DNA from: Rhynchosporium graminicola
Taxonomy: Eukaryota; Ascomycota; Leotiomycetes; Helotiales; Ploettnerulaceae
NCBI GenBank assembly: GCA_900074885.1
Contig: FJUW01000017.1
Location: 548,391 to 612,390, forward strand
Direction of reading: 5' to 3'
DNA: 64,000 bases
Position numbers and translations under genes: made by a program. The notes beneath the pieces were generated by a model that searched no databases, had not been told where the DNA came from, and saw nothing but the letters and a program-made list of their open reading frames with translations. Each line of letters begins with the position of its first letter. The stretch's first letter is position 1. Below are positions 35,240 to 46,578 of this stretch, one piece after another.

Positions 35240-38200
35240 CTATTCTATAGGCTTAATAACTAATTGATTCGTATATAATAGCTCCTTTAGAGCTCCGTTG
35301 CAATTTGTCTTAGTTATCGCATCCGCAGGGTTATCTAGCTCTACTACCTAAATCACTTCTGATATCTCTTTTCTTTCGTACGCCTAACGTAGATATATAA
35401 GGTTAATTATTAATCTCTTCTCTCTTATAGTATTAAGTCGTACTATATAGTTATATAAAGACTTAGAATCGGTAACTATAACTAAAGGTAGTACTATGAT
35501 CTCTATGATCTATTCGATAGTAGTCTTAATAGTACCGGCTATATTAAAACCTTCTGATATAGCGTATAGTTCAGAAGCTAGTATAGATCTAGTAACTCTC
35601 TTATAGCAGACCGAAGACTAGTAAATAACGTTTACCTTATTATACTTATCTATAAGTATATAGATATAGCTAATTTAAGAGTAAAAGTCTTTTAAATTAG
35701 TAAATAAACTATTAGTAAATATAACGAGTTTCAGAGACTTCTTATCTAATTTAACGTATCAGAGACTTTTACTATAGTTAAGCTTTTACTATAAGATTCT
35801 CTTATTTAAGAGCTTAAAGTCTTTCTCTATCGGATTTATAGTTTATATAGTAAAAGAGATATTAAACGATACTTCCGGCTAAGAAACAGTTACTAGGTAT
35901 AAACCTCTAGCTCTCTAGGTAGTAAATTACTTGATTTAGGTAAGACTTTATCATATACCTCTATAGGAGTTAGTAAGATTAACTAGTTCTTTCTTAATTA
36001 GTCTTAGCGTCTTATCATATGATTATTAAGATAGTCGAATAGAGCTATTAGTTTCTAAGGTAATATAACCTCTATTAAAGTTAATTAAGTATAAAGTAGT
36101 TAATTACTCTCTCTTGTTCGACTTGAACCTAGCCTTCTATAGCTCTCTTTCTTCTGCGTCTATAAAGGTCTTATTACCGATAAAGAAGGTATTATTAATC
36201 TGAAGACTAAGAGCTCCTATACTAGCTTTATTACCTGAAACAGATAGTAGACATGTGTCGAATGTCAATAGTACTATATAGAGTTTCTTAACCTTATATC
36301 TATAGTATATACCGAACTAATAATTCGCTGACTCTAGTATACTATATATGAGCCTAACGTACCGCAAAAACTAATATAGCTAAGTTAAAATCTCCTTTAG
36401 AGGGCGCATAAAGAAGTTACGTTTTAGGTATAACGTAGACTAAGTAAAAGCTTATATAATTTCACAGCTATATACCTTAAACTCAGGGTATATAACTACG
36501 TATACTAGTAGTAGTCGATAGCTAACTCGTTGAATAGTTAGTAACGTAGTAAGTACTTAGTTCTTTCTAGAGTCATTATATGCTTATATAACTAGTCTAG
36601 ACTTCTCGTAGGCTTTCTATATACCCTTAAATTTAGTCTAATTAATAAATTTAGCGTTAAAAACCCTAGCTCCAGCTAGTAATTCGTCTTTATAGACTAA
36701 TTCAAAGATCCCTATAGCGATTAGACTATTAATCTCCTTACGTCTTAACGTAGCGTATTAAGGTTCTAGTACTAGGAAACTAATAAATAATTCATCTATA
36801 TAATTCAAGAAAACTTTAACGTTATCGTCTCTAAATCGAATTAGCTTTCGTCGTTCTCGATAAGGTTACTTCTTTAGTACTAGTATAAGTCGATTTAACT
36901 TAGTAGTACTAAGTAATAGTAAGAGTATAACCTTAAGTAAAATACTCTCTAGTTCGTCGGAATCGATTTCTTCTTCGTACTATAGTTTAATCGACATAGA
37001 GCGAAAGGTCGTTATTCTACTATCGATTTCTACTACGCAGTTCTCTCCGTCTATAGAAATAAGTAGCTAAGGTCTATCCCAGAAGCCTTTCTCTCTCTAA
37101 ACTAGTACTAGAGAGTTCAATAGAAGGTCTCTTACTACTATAGAACTAGGTCTATTCCGAGTATTCAAGGCGTTATTAACTTACTGATAACTCTGTAGCT
37201 TACGAATCTCTTCTATAGCCTTATGAAGTATAGCAGCTCGTTAGGAGACTAATAGTAAAGGGGCGTCTATCTCTACTATTCTGAGGTATACTCTAAATAC
37301 TAATAAAACAGGTATAATTCCACTAGGTCTAGAAATATAGTTAATTACGTAGAATACTATCTATAGTGCTATATCTTAACTAAGGTATAGTAATTCCTTC
37401 CGAATTATCGTATAAGCTCTCTTCAAAGGGCTATAGTATCTCTCTACCTTACTAATAGAGTAGTGAGCCTCTATAGGTATAACTTTAACTATAGAACCCT
37501 CTGTCCTAGTACTCTATACGAATTCCTTCGACTTAAATTACGTACCTGCGTCTATAACAATAAAATCAGGTGGTCTAAAGTAGGTATCTATCTATACCTG
37601 CTTAAATTAGTTCCATACGTGTTCTGTAGATATATTAGTGAGAAAACCTCTGTTCTGAAAGGTAATACCTTAGTCGACTATATATAAGACTTACCGACTG
37701 TCTAGTTATATAATATTAATTACTACTTCGTAATTGAAGTATATATTATTAGTATCGTGGAGCTTAAACTTGAATCTGCCTAGCGATCTTCCGTATAGCT
37801 AGTAATACTTATAGAGCTTAGTAAGCTCCTTTAGTACCCCTGAGTTATGCTCGTGACCGGCCTATTGCAGTAAATCTTCCAGCTTTCTTACTAAGGGGTA
37901 TCCGAATCGGTAGTAAAGTCGATATAAATCCGTCTCTATAAGTACTCTTGTATTCGACTAGAAGCACTCCGTAATATACGTCTTAAGTAACTCCTTCCAG
38001 AGTAAGAAGAGGTGGCCGAATCTCCGTACAACTAGTATATCTCCCTGTAGCGTAATAAGTATATTGCGAAGATTATCTAATATAACTCTAAGCTTATCTA
38101 TATCGTCTAAACAGAGTAGAAATAGGGTATCTATAGCTATAACCTCAAATTGGATCTTTCTAATTAGAGAAGGTATAATTATTATGCTAATAGAAGTAGC

Positions 38201-39697
38201 CTTACTAATACCGAATTTAACGTTTATTCCACGGGAAGGTAAGAGTTCAGCCTTATATAGAGCCTTATAGGCTTCGTATTAACCTTTACTTACTATAGAT
38301 ACCTTTACTACTCTAGTATTAATTATAATTCTATAGAAAACTAACGAATTATATCGGGGACTACTTATTATCGTCTCTGCAGTCCGGTCCTCCTTCGTAG
38401 CTTCTTCGGTAGTATCTATTAGGTGCTTAAAAGCCGTATTTAATAGGGTTTCTATTATTAGCTATACGGCTTCTACTAAGACAGGTCCTATAGAAGTTAG
38501 AAATAGAGCTTCCGGCTTTTTATCGTCGGAATCATAGTCTATATCGCTCCCGGCTTCGTATAAGGTAAAGGCAGTAGCTATATACTCGTCTTCTATACTT
38601 TCGTATTCTGCGACGTATTATCTATATACTTTCTTAAAGACTCTTCTAAAGTTGCCTTTAAACTTAGAAGAGTTCTTCGCCTTGAACTTCTCCTTAGCTT
38701 TCTCTCTTTCTTCTACTATATAGTCGAAGGATATATAATCCGTAGTATTATATACCTAGCACTTCTTAGCGTTACCTTCCTTATCTAGCGTATTTATCTT
38801 CTTCTCTCCTTATATTCTAAATCGCCTTTTACTATCTCTCTTCTCTCCGTATACTTATCCTTTATCGGAATCGCTTCGGAATTTTCGATTGGTATAGAAA
38901 GTAGTACTAGTTATAGGGTATACGTGCTTATAGTTAACGATAGAGGTTCTGATAGAAGTAATCGTCTTTTCAGTAGAAGTTATAAGTTAAGCTAGAGCAA
39001 TTTAGTAGGCTTCCGAGCTTTAGTAAATAGTAATAATCTTATTTATAATCAACTTCTTATAGTGTAATTTAAAAGGTATACTATTATATAGCTCTCTAAT
39101 TTGCGTAAAGAGTATATCAAAGCACTCTGAAGTCATCTTTCTAGGGTTCTTTTCCTTGATCGATTTAAGAGTAAGAAGATTCTATATAGTTAGAGAAGAT
39201 CTGCTAAACTCCTCGCTCTTAAACTAATCTATTATATTCTTTAGTATAGTATCAAATTTAATAATCAAAGAGGTTCTAGGGATACTATTCAGACTGTAAT
39301 AGTAGTATTAGAGAGTAGCGCCTTTCAGTATTAATAGAAACGCCTTACTATACTCCTCTAGTAGAATCTCAGCTCTTAAGCAGGCGTCGTAGAATATTCT
39401 GACCTTACTACTGAAGCTATCTCTATCTCCCTTAAATTTCATCTCTTCTGGAAACATACGAGAGAAGCTAGCGATCTCCTTTCTATACGACTTCTCCTTC
39501 TCCTTTCGTACTATATTATAGTACTCTCCCTCTCCTCCTCTAGCTCCTTAGTAGCTATCTACTCCTCCTCCTCCTCCTCCTCCTCCTCCTCCTCCTTAAT
39601 AGCCTTCTCCTCCTTAGTAGCTTTCTCCTCCTTAGTAGCTTCCTCCTCCTCTAGCTCCTCCTCCTCTACTCCCCGCATTCTTTGGTATACGCTTTCT
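35240..39697 (-). pseudogene. Copia D pol and gag C-terminal remnant
   Basis: Minus-strand match to K throughout. RNase H lies at about 35250-35720, RT at about 36100-36900 with its catalytic VDD changed to I-N-N near 36193-36200, integrase at 37000-37900, and Gag at 38500-39697. The Gag reads FSRMFPEEMKFKGDRDSF, SKVRIFYDACLRAEILLEEY, and nearer its start a poly-Glu tract coded by the (TCC)n run. It is cut by element E at 39697 and continues at 46579. Confidence 0.85.
39562..39596. repeat. (TCC)n microsatellite in Copia D gag
   Basis: About eleven tandem TCC triplets. On the minus (coding) strand they read as GAG/GGA and give a poly-Glu run in Gag, flanked by imperfect E/K-rich repeats (ATKEEK twice, AIKEE). 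Confidence 0.9.
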
Positions 39698-39899
39698 TGT
39701 GACGGCGCATGGTATACGTGGCAGATACGGGCCAGTATCGGTGCCTTAGGCATACCCTCCTTATATATATAGAAGGTGCAGACTCCTTCAGAGCTCTGCA
39801 TCTTTCTGTTTCCTTCGTACTAGACTATATAAGATCGCTCTTAGCCTCTCTACTTATTTATTCTTACTTGTATACCGCCTTAAGTCTTATATCGTTATA
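39698..39899 (+). repeat. 5' LTR of element E (202 bp)
   Basis: Starts TGTGACGGCGCATGG, ends ATATCGTTATA. The right half (from CTATATAAGATCGC) aligns with the U5 side of the A/B LTR on the minus strand. It contains the possible TATA segment TTATATATATAG near 39760. Confidence 0.93.
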
Positions 39900-40527
39900 T
39901 TAAACAGAAAGATCAAGACTACCGGGGATAGTATTAAATAATATCTCACCTAGAAAACTCGATTCGGACGTACGACTTCGACTATTAGGGAGCTCTTCGC
40001 TGAGTTATCTCTACTTACCTTGGATTTTTATACTTCGGAATCATACAGAAACAGTCAGTACTATTAATTACGAATTCGACAGTTAGGTTTTCAAAAGAGC
40101 CGAGATTCCAGAGATCTCTCGGATAGCTAGGAATTTGAACGTAATTCAGCCTTAGAAGCACTAGTATTACTGCGAAGTTACTCTCAGATACTTCGAAACT
40201 CGTTCCTTCGTGCGTACGAAGTAAAACAGCAGACGAATTTTAGGTGGAAACTTTCCTATAAGCCCTAATATTTATTAACCCCTCACCCGACTTCAACCTT
40301 CCGAAAGCAGCTCTAATAGCGAAAAACCTTACTTTTAGGCTAGGACGAAGTAGCTTATTACTCTAGCGGAAATTACCGGAATCCGACTCGTAACCCCCGT
40401 ACCCCGGTATAATTTGTCCCTCTCGGCAGAATCGACCTCCCTCTACTAGAACTTTTGATTTAATACTTTCCATATCTACTTAATAAAGATATCTGACCCT
40501 CCTTAATCTTTCGGCTTCTTTAGAATT
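39900..40527. other. Internal region of element E, left part
   Basis: Begins with the leader TTAAACAGAAAGATCAAGAC, homologous to the A/B primer-binding leader. The rest has no frame or motif I recognise. Base composition is noticeably less AT-biased than neighbours, with many surviving CpA and TpG, so RIP has been weak here. It continues at 46101-46371. Confidence 0.6.
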
Positions 40528-40705
40528 TATCGCAAGGTTACGTTGATCTTCAGAGTAAGGCATAGAGTAGTTGAATGATGTTAGTTGCATTGCAGTACTA
40601 ATTACTATGGAGAGTCGACAGAAGATATTATCTAGGAATATCCGCACGGACTATACACGTGACTACAGTCACCTGATCTATGCTAAGACCTATATCCTCG
40701 TAACA
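40528..40705 (-). repeat. 3' LTR of Copia F (178 bp)
   Basis: Plus strand starts TATCGCAAGG and ends CTCGTAACA. The inner edge is followed by CACCCCTC, a polypurine tract on the minus strand. Differs from the other LTR at seven positions, six changed here and one there, all in RIP context. Confidence 0.96.
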
Positions 40706-40959
40706 CACCCCTCTATAGAGATACTATAAAGTCAGTAACTTCTACAGGTACGAGTGATCTAATTTCCTGTAATTAGTCGATTATACTATCGTATGCGTAC
40801 GTATGGTGACACCCCTAGAGACTAGAACCATGCCTCGATATCACGTGAACTGGATAAACCCTAGGTTCCGTAATTCCTTCAAGATAGTCTGCCTTCCTGA
40901 TTAATATCTATACCCCTTATTCTAGGTATAAAACAGTCATATTCAGTATTACTACAAAG

Positions 40960-43900
40960 GCCTTGAGGTCTTATGGGCCAAGTGGTTTAGTGAAACCGTC
41001 TGCCGCGTTCTCTTTTGAGGGTATATACTAAGGGTCTAAATGACCTCTAGCGACCTCCTGGCGAAGGTAGTGGAATTTGATGTCGATATGCTTAGTACGT
41101 TAGTGTAATTCAGGGTTCTCCGATAGAGATAAAGCTCCCTGATTATCGCACTGTATCTCTACACTCCTAGAGTCTAGCTTATTATAGCCTAGCTCCTTCA
41201 GTACTTGGCGTATCCATGATGCTTCTCTAGCAAAGGCGCATATAGCTATATACTCTGCTTCTGTAGAGGTAAGAGCCACAGTAATCTATCGCTTTGAAAT
41301 AGCTAAGAAAATACCTCCTGCAAGGAAGAAACACACTCCGGTATGCGACACTCTGTCGATTCGGTTACCGGCCTAATCAGAGTCGCAGAAACCTCTTAAT
41401 TTCATCTTCTCTCTATTAGTAACGTCTCCTCCGTAAGTCGTAGCGTAGTACTTCGTACCTTATAGGTACGCAAGTACTCTCTTAGCGCTCGCAAGATATT
41501 AAGGTAATAGATTTATCAGAAATTATAATAGTATAGAGTAGTAGTATAGTATATCCTAGCGAGTATAAGCTAGGTACTATAAACTACCGTAAAGCTATTA
41601 ATATAGCTTGATTTCTTATGGAGTAGCTACTCCCTTGAATTTAACTATAGAAACCTCTAAACTAGTAGTAAAGGGCGTATCAGCGCTCTTACAGTTAGTC
41701 ATTCCAAATCGATCTAATATCTTGTTAATATACGTATCTTAGTAAAGAGAAATCGTCTTCTTCTCTCTATCACGTATAATTCTGACTCTAAGGAAGTACT
41801 TAGCTAGTCCAGCTAAAAGGATATCAAACACGGTAAGAAGCTTCACTTTAAGCTCTTTAAGTGCTAATCCAGCCTTTAAGATAACTAGAAAATCGTCGAC
41901 GTAAGTAACGATAATAATCTTAGTTTCTCTATTAATATATACGCAATTATTAGTTTATAAAAGTATAAAGTCGATAATACCGAACTCCTTGCGTAGTATC
42001 TCTTACCAGAGGCGTAGAAACTACTTCAGACTGTACAGAGCCTTTAGCAAGAGTATACATTCATCGTCTATAAGTCTACGCCCAAATTATCTATAAAATA
42101 GCGGCAATTTAACGTATATCTAGGTATCAGCTTCACTATGTAAGAATACTGTTACTATATCAAATTATTCGACTTCTAAGTCGTACTCCGCCGCAACTAC
42201 TAAGCCTATCTTCTAAGTAGAAGATTTACAGACTCCGGTATACGTCTAATCGTAATCGTAACCAAATCGTTACGTATAACCTTAGACTATAAATCTGACC
42301 TTATATTTATCGATTTTGCTATCTATATCTCTCTTAGTCTTAAAAACTAGACGAGAACCTAGTACTCTACACCCTTTTAGCATATTAGAGCGACTTATAG
42401 TCTTCCAAGTCGACTTCTCTTCAAGAGATCAGTATTCCTTAATAATCGCCTTCTTCTATTCTAGCTAATTAGCTCTCTTCATAGCCTGATCCAAAGTAGT
42501 CGGATCATCTAAGAATGGAGACTCTTCTTAAGCCGTATGAAAAGCGAGTCGATACTGACTAGTACTCTCTAGTACTTCTTCCAATAGAGAGACAGCATAG
42601 GAGTAGCTGTTATTTAGTTCCGGGGTTGCCTCAGGCGTCGAAATTAGAGTCGGATTCGGATTATTATAGCTAGAGCGTATAGCCCTAGGGACGTACTCCG
42701 GCATATAGTTCTTAGGTCCAGGAGGCCTACTACGCTTCTTTTATATAGCAATTTACTCCGGAATATCGACCTCTAGTGCTGGAACTTCGTCCTTAACTAT
42801 AGATTCGGCATCCGTACTACTGTCGACTTCTTCTTCCGAGACTATACCTGTATCAGGAGTAGTAGTAATAGTAACCTCGACGTCTTGATTTTAACTTAAA
42901 GTATCGATAGAATCACCCCTAGTTTAAGGTACTATTATAGCGTCTTCTTCGTGAGGTTCTATGACTAAGCTGTCTTCATCAAATCGTAGATAAGAGGTAC
43001 GAACTACCTTTCTATTAACTAGGCATCTATAGATATTATAACCTTCAAATCCCACTAGAATACCCTTTTCAGCTCTAGGAGCTACCTTATAGCTCTGGAC
43101 TCTCTTCTCCTTATCAATTAGTATAAAGACAAGATATCCCAATATACGGAGATACTTAACAGAGGGAGTATAGTTCACCCCTAGTTCAATATCGTCCTAG
43201 AAGCACTTAAAAGGAGTCTTCCCTTCTACTCTAGAAGTAGAAGTAAGGTTAGCGATATATATGCAGGCAAGTAGAATTTCCGGCTATATATAGTCAGGTA
43301 TATTCTGGTCTACTATGACTATACGTACCTTCTCGATAATCATACGTATAGAGCGTTTAGCTCTTCCATCTTACTCTAGAGTATACGGAGTAGAATCCTC
43401 CAGTAGTATTCCAAGGTAGTCGGTAAGCTCTTTCATCTGAGAGGGAGAGTACTCCTTACCCCCGTCATATCTCTATACCTTAATTTTGCGGTAATACTAT
43501 ATTTCGGCCAACTTGATTAGCTTTTGATTAGCTAGGTATACATCCGACTTCTTAGCGTAGGTAAAGGCCCACTTTCCAGTCGAATAGGCGCATGAGAAGA
43601 TAGAGGCGTAAGAGTAACTATTCAGAGCCTTAGGTTTAAGGTATACCACATCTATATAGATTTCATCTATTGATCTAGCAGGTCGTGCACGTGCCGATAC
43701 CTTATTAACCTTCCGAATAGGTCGGCCTTTCTCATATAGTACGCAAAGACGAGTTCTACTAGTCTTAAGCTCTGTAAACTTCATACTAGTAACTATAGAT
43801 TGAGTGCGTCGTACTACGTTAAAGCTAGCGTGATATATACGTCTATACCAAAGCTCTATATCGACTGTAGCTTGCTCTACTGCTGCAGGTAAGCTTAAAC

Positions 43901-45900
43901 CCGGAAGGCTAGCGTACCCTGCGCCGGAGGTCTCTTCTTCAATAATGAATAGATTCTCATCAATTATACAGATCTCCTTCTCCTTAGACGTATAGAGAAC
44001 AGAACTACGTAAATAACCTCCTAACTTGTTCAATTTAGAACCGGAGTATAAGCAGACTAGAGACTACGGGATATATAGTATATCATAGCACTCTAATGTG
44101 CGTATTGTACTGTCGGTCTTCATCGCCTTAATCGTATAACTTCTAATCCCGGTAGGGCGTAACGGCCTATTAATAGTAAGTATACAGGGTAAGTCGTCTT
44201 TTAGCGTATATAAGGTAAATTTAGAAAGGTCGTTAGATATATGCTCCGTAGCGCCGGTATCGAAAAGCCATCGTGACTTATTATAGTAAGAGAATATAGC
44301 TATAGAAGCCGTAATAGTAGGGAAACACGGTAAAAGGGCTGCGCCGAAGATACTACTATCGTCGGAATCGTCATCCTTCTTCTTTCCACTACTAGTCTTC
44401 TTCTTATTAGTCTTATCAGTCTTACTCTCTCCCTCCTTCTTCTTTAGCTATTCGGCATACGAGATCCACTTCTTTCCAGACTTCTCCTCAAACTCCTTCT
44501 TCTTCTATTTATTAATAACAAAACAGTTCTCTGGAGTATACTTTAGCGACGTCTATTTATAGTGCTTATAAGTCGGCCTAGCATCCTTGCTAGCCGGCTT
44601 AGTAGCTCCTCCGCCGCTTCCTTTCTTAGGTATAGACTTATTGCCGTATAGAGCTTGACCTGCTATCTTTCCGGTAGAGTCACTCGCTCTTGCCTCGTTA
44701 GTAATATCTTCGATTAAACTAACTAAAGTCACTCCTGATTTAGCCTTCTCGGTCGTATCTAGGTTATTACTAGAAGAAACTCTTAAGAGAGAACGTTATC
44801 TTTTAGCCCATATAGGCCACTTCTCTGAAACTGCAGCAATAAACATAATTAGATACTATACTAGAGGTGGAGCTATTATCAAAGTCTCTAATTTGATAAT
44901 TAAGAGCTTAAAAGCGATAATAAACTTCTCTAAGGAGTTAAAATCGTTATACTAGAGCTTAACGTAATCTTATATAGCGTTATACACTAGTATATTGCCA
45001 CCTCCTTCGTACTGCGCCTATAAGGCCTCCCATATATCCAATATAGTAGTTTTACTAGTTATATGCGCGAGAGGTCCGGCCTTATAATTTAACGTGATTA
45101 CTAGCTTTATTTAACTCTCTCCAGACTCCTAATCTTACTACTTCTTAAGTGCTTTATCGTCGACCTCGTTGTCCTATTCGTCTACCTCTTTAGGCACGTA
45201 GTCACGAGATTTAATATTAAGAAACTTACTGATTCTATTAGTTTTAGCAATATTTAGTACCTTATCTCTCTATTCCGTGTAGTTCTCTCCTCCCTTGAGC
45301 TTATAGCTATCTGCCAAGTTCAAAGACGTAGAGCTACTTATCTTCTTGCGTTTATATAGCTCTTCTAGCGTAGTCGCAGTGATAGGTTCCGATTCCGGGT
45401 CTTCCGGATCCTCCTCTGGATAGTCCTAGGACGTCGATTTAGCGTCTGCAGGGGGTAAATCAGGTATATTTTGAGTCCTAGGGACTTAGGTGGGTTCCGG
45501 CGCTAGCGCGGAAGACTCTGCACCTCGAGATGCGACAATTTCGGAATCGTCGACTTTAACTACTATATAAGTACAAGTATTAAGTACTATACGGTTTATT
45601 TATAGTGTTGAAGACTCTAAAGACTCTTCAATAGAGCTAGAGTTATCGGAGTACACTTCTTCGACTTCTTCTAATAATAGTAGCGTAAGTGCGATAGCTG
45701 AAGAACTCTCTCTACTAGCACTCTGCGCGACTATATTTACTATAGAAAGACGCGCTAGTTTAACTGACTATACGCGTATACTATACCTTGATCGGAAGCT
45801 CGCAACTTGAATCTCTACCCTTAGTACTAAGAAACAGTTCGACGCTTACTATCAAGAATCACAGTACTACTGCTTCTTTGAGTACTACTCTACTTCTAGC
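40960..45900 (-). pseudogene. Copia F gag-pol, lightly mutated
   Basis: Minus-strand polyprotein. Gag is at about 45850-44400, with Lys-rich tail. The protease has LFDTGATEHISN near 44270-44230 (D-T-G intact). The pre-integrase region is at 43880-43760 (ELWYRRIYHASFNVVRRTQ, CVLYEKGRPIRKV; the family has WHRRLGH and C-x2-C). Integrase C-terminal region is at 43178-42924 (KVAPRAEKGILVGFEGYNIY, KVVRTSYLRFDE). RT has TYVDDFLV with YVDD intact at 41892-41903. RNase H lies near 41280-41040 (TSTEAEYIAICAFAREASW, QCDNQGALSL, TKHIDIKFHYLRQEVARGHL), with one stop. Damaged zinc ligands and scattered stops mean it is probably dead, but it is the best template of this family here. Confidence 0.9.
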
Positions 45901-45917
45901 TATCGGGGCTCATGACC
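45899..45917 (-). promoter_or_regulatory. Primer-binding site of Copia F
   Basis: On the minus strand the sequence straight after the 5' LTR is GGTCATGAGCCCC. It is complementary to GGGGCTCATGACC, close to the anticodon stem-loop of initiator tRNA-Met (CUCAUAACC). Some Copia elements prime from an internal half of that tRNA; this site suggests the same. Copia G has GGTTATAAGCCCC here. Confidence 0.55.
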
Positions 45918-46095
45918 TATCGCAAGGTTACGTTGATCTTCAGAGTAAGGCATAGAGTAGTTGAATGATGTTAGTTGTATTGCAGTACTAATTACTATGG
46001 AGAGTCGACAGAAGATATTGTCTAGGAATATCCGCACGGACCATACACGTGACTACAGTCACCTGATCCATGCCAAGACCCATATCCTCGCAACA
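45918..46095 (-). repeat. 5' LTR of Copia F (178 bp)
   Basis: Ends CTCGCAACA on the plus strand, next to GAATT. Less mutated than its partner: it keeps six CpA or TpG sites that are TpA in the left LTR. Confidence 0.96.
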
Positions 46096-46100
46096 GAATT

Positions 46101-46371
46101 CGATTTGGACCTTCGTTTCTTTCGTAACCTTCAAGTGTTTCAATCACTCGCTTGGCCTCGCTTATTCAGCAAAACTCGGCATCACAATTACCGGAGATTG
46201 CGTTTCCCTCTACAGAAGAGATAATCTCGGTACTGAATTAGTATCTACGGTTTCGGTTTAATGGAAATTTGGAAGGTTATCTTAATATTTAACTGCGTTT
46301 TATACTTACTTTGTTTCCTTTATTCGATTCTTCAAGGCTCGAGGGCGAGCCTTTATCTTAGAAGGGGGTAA
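46101..46371. other. Internal region of element E, right part
   Basis: Continues E after Copia F. Contains short inverted stretches around CTCGAGGGCGAGCC (46339-46352) and ends with AGAAGGGGGTAA, the polypurine tract. The overlapping short frames here show no recognisable protein and are not called. Confidence 0.6.
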
Positions 46372-46573
46372 TATAACGGCGCATAGTATACGTGGCAGAT
46401 ACGGGCCAGTATCGGTACCTTAGGTATACCCTCCTTATATATATAGAAAGTGCAGACTCCTTCAGAGCTCTGCATCTTTCTGTTTCCTTCGTACCAGACT
46501 ATATAAGATCGCTCTTAGCCTCCCTACTTGTTTATTCTTGCTTATATACCGCCTTGAGTCTTATGTCGTTACA
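46372..46573 (+). repeat. 3' LTR of element E (202 bp)
   Basis: Starts TATAACGGCGCATAG and ends GTCGTTACA beside the duplicated TTTCT. Equal in length to the left LTR; the differences seen are transitions. Confidence 0.94.
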
Positions 46574-46578
46574 TTTCT

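Larger units (their letters stand above)
40528..46095 (-). mobile_element. Copia F, youngest element of the nest (5,568 bp)
   Basis: Minus-strand Copia inserted in element E with target duplication GAATT at 40523-40527 and 46096-46100. Two 178-bp LTRs differ at seven sites only. Pol still shows an intact RT active site and long open stretches (178 codons at 43497-44033, 84 codons at 42924-43178). LTR ends are TG...TA rather than TG...CA. It is the innermost of four nested levels, so the last to arrive. Confidence 0.96.
39698..46573 (+). mobile_element. Element E: short non-autonomous LTR retrotransposon
   Basis: Plus-strand LTR element inserted in Copia D gag (target duplication TTTCT at 39693-39697 and 46574-46578). 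Without Copia F it is only about 1,303 bp: two 202-bp LTRs and some 900 bp inside (39900-40527 and 46101-46371), with a polypurine tract AGAAGGGGGTAA before the 3' LTR. No gag or pol motif is seen. The last about 85 bp of its LTR and the leader after it match those of the Gypsy-1/A/B family, while the first half of the LTR differs. It probably used the proteins of a related Gypsy element. Confidence 0.85.

Noticed and set aside
37463..38270. Two plus-strand frames of 74 and 68 codons
   Set aside because: Antisense to Copia D integrase and protease; the matching positions in K are shadows as well.
39559..39801. Minus-strand open frame of 80 codons with a poly-Glu tail
   Set aside because: It starts in the LTR of element E and runs into Copia D gag across the insertion join; a chance fusion, not a gene.
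45961..46261. Two plus-strand frames at the end of Copia F
   Set aside because: They span the F LTR and the interior of element E and show no protein resemblance.
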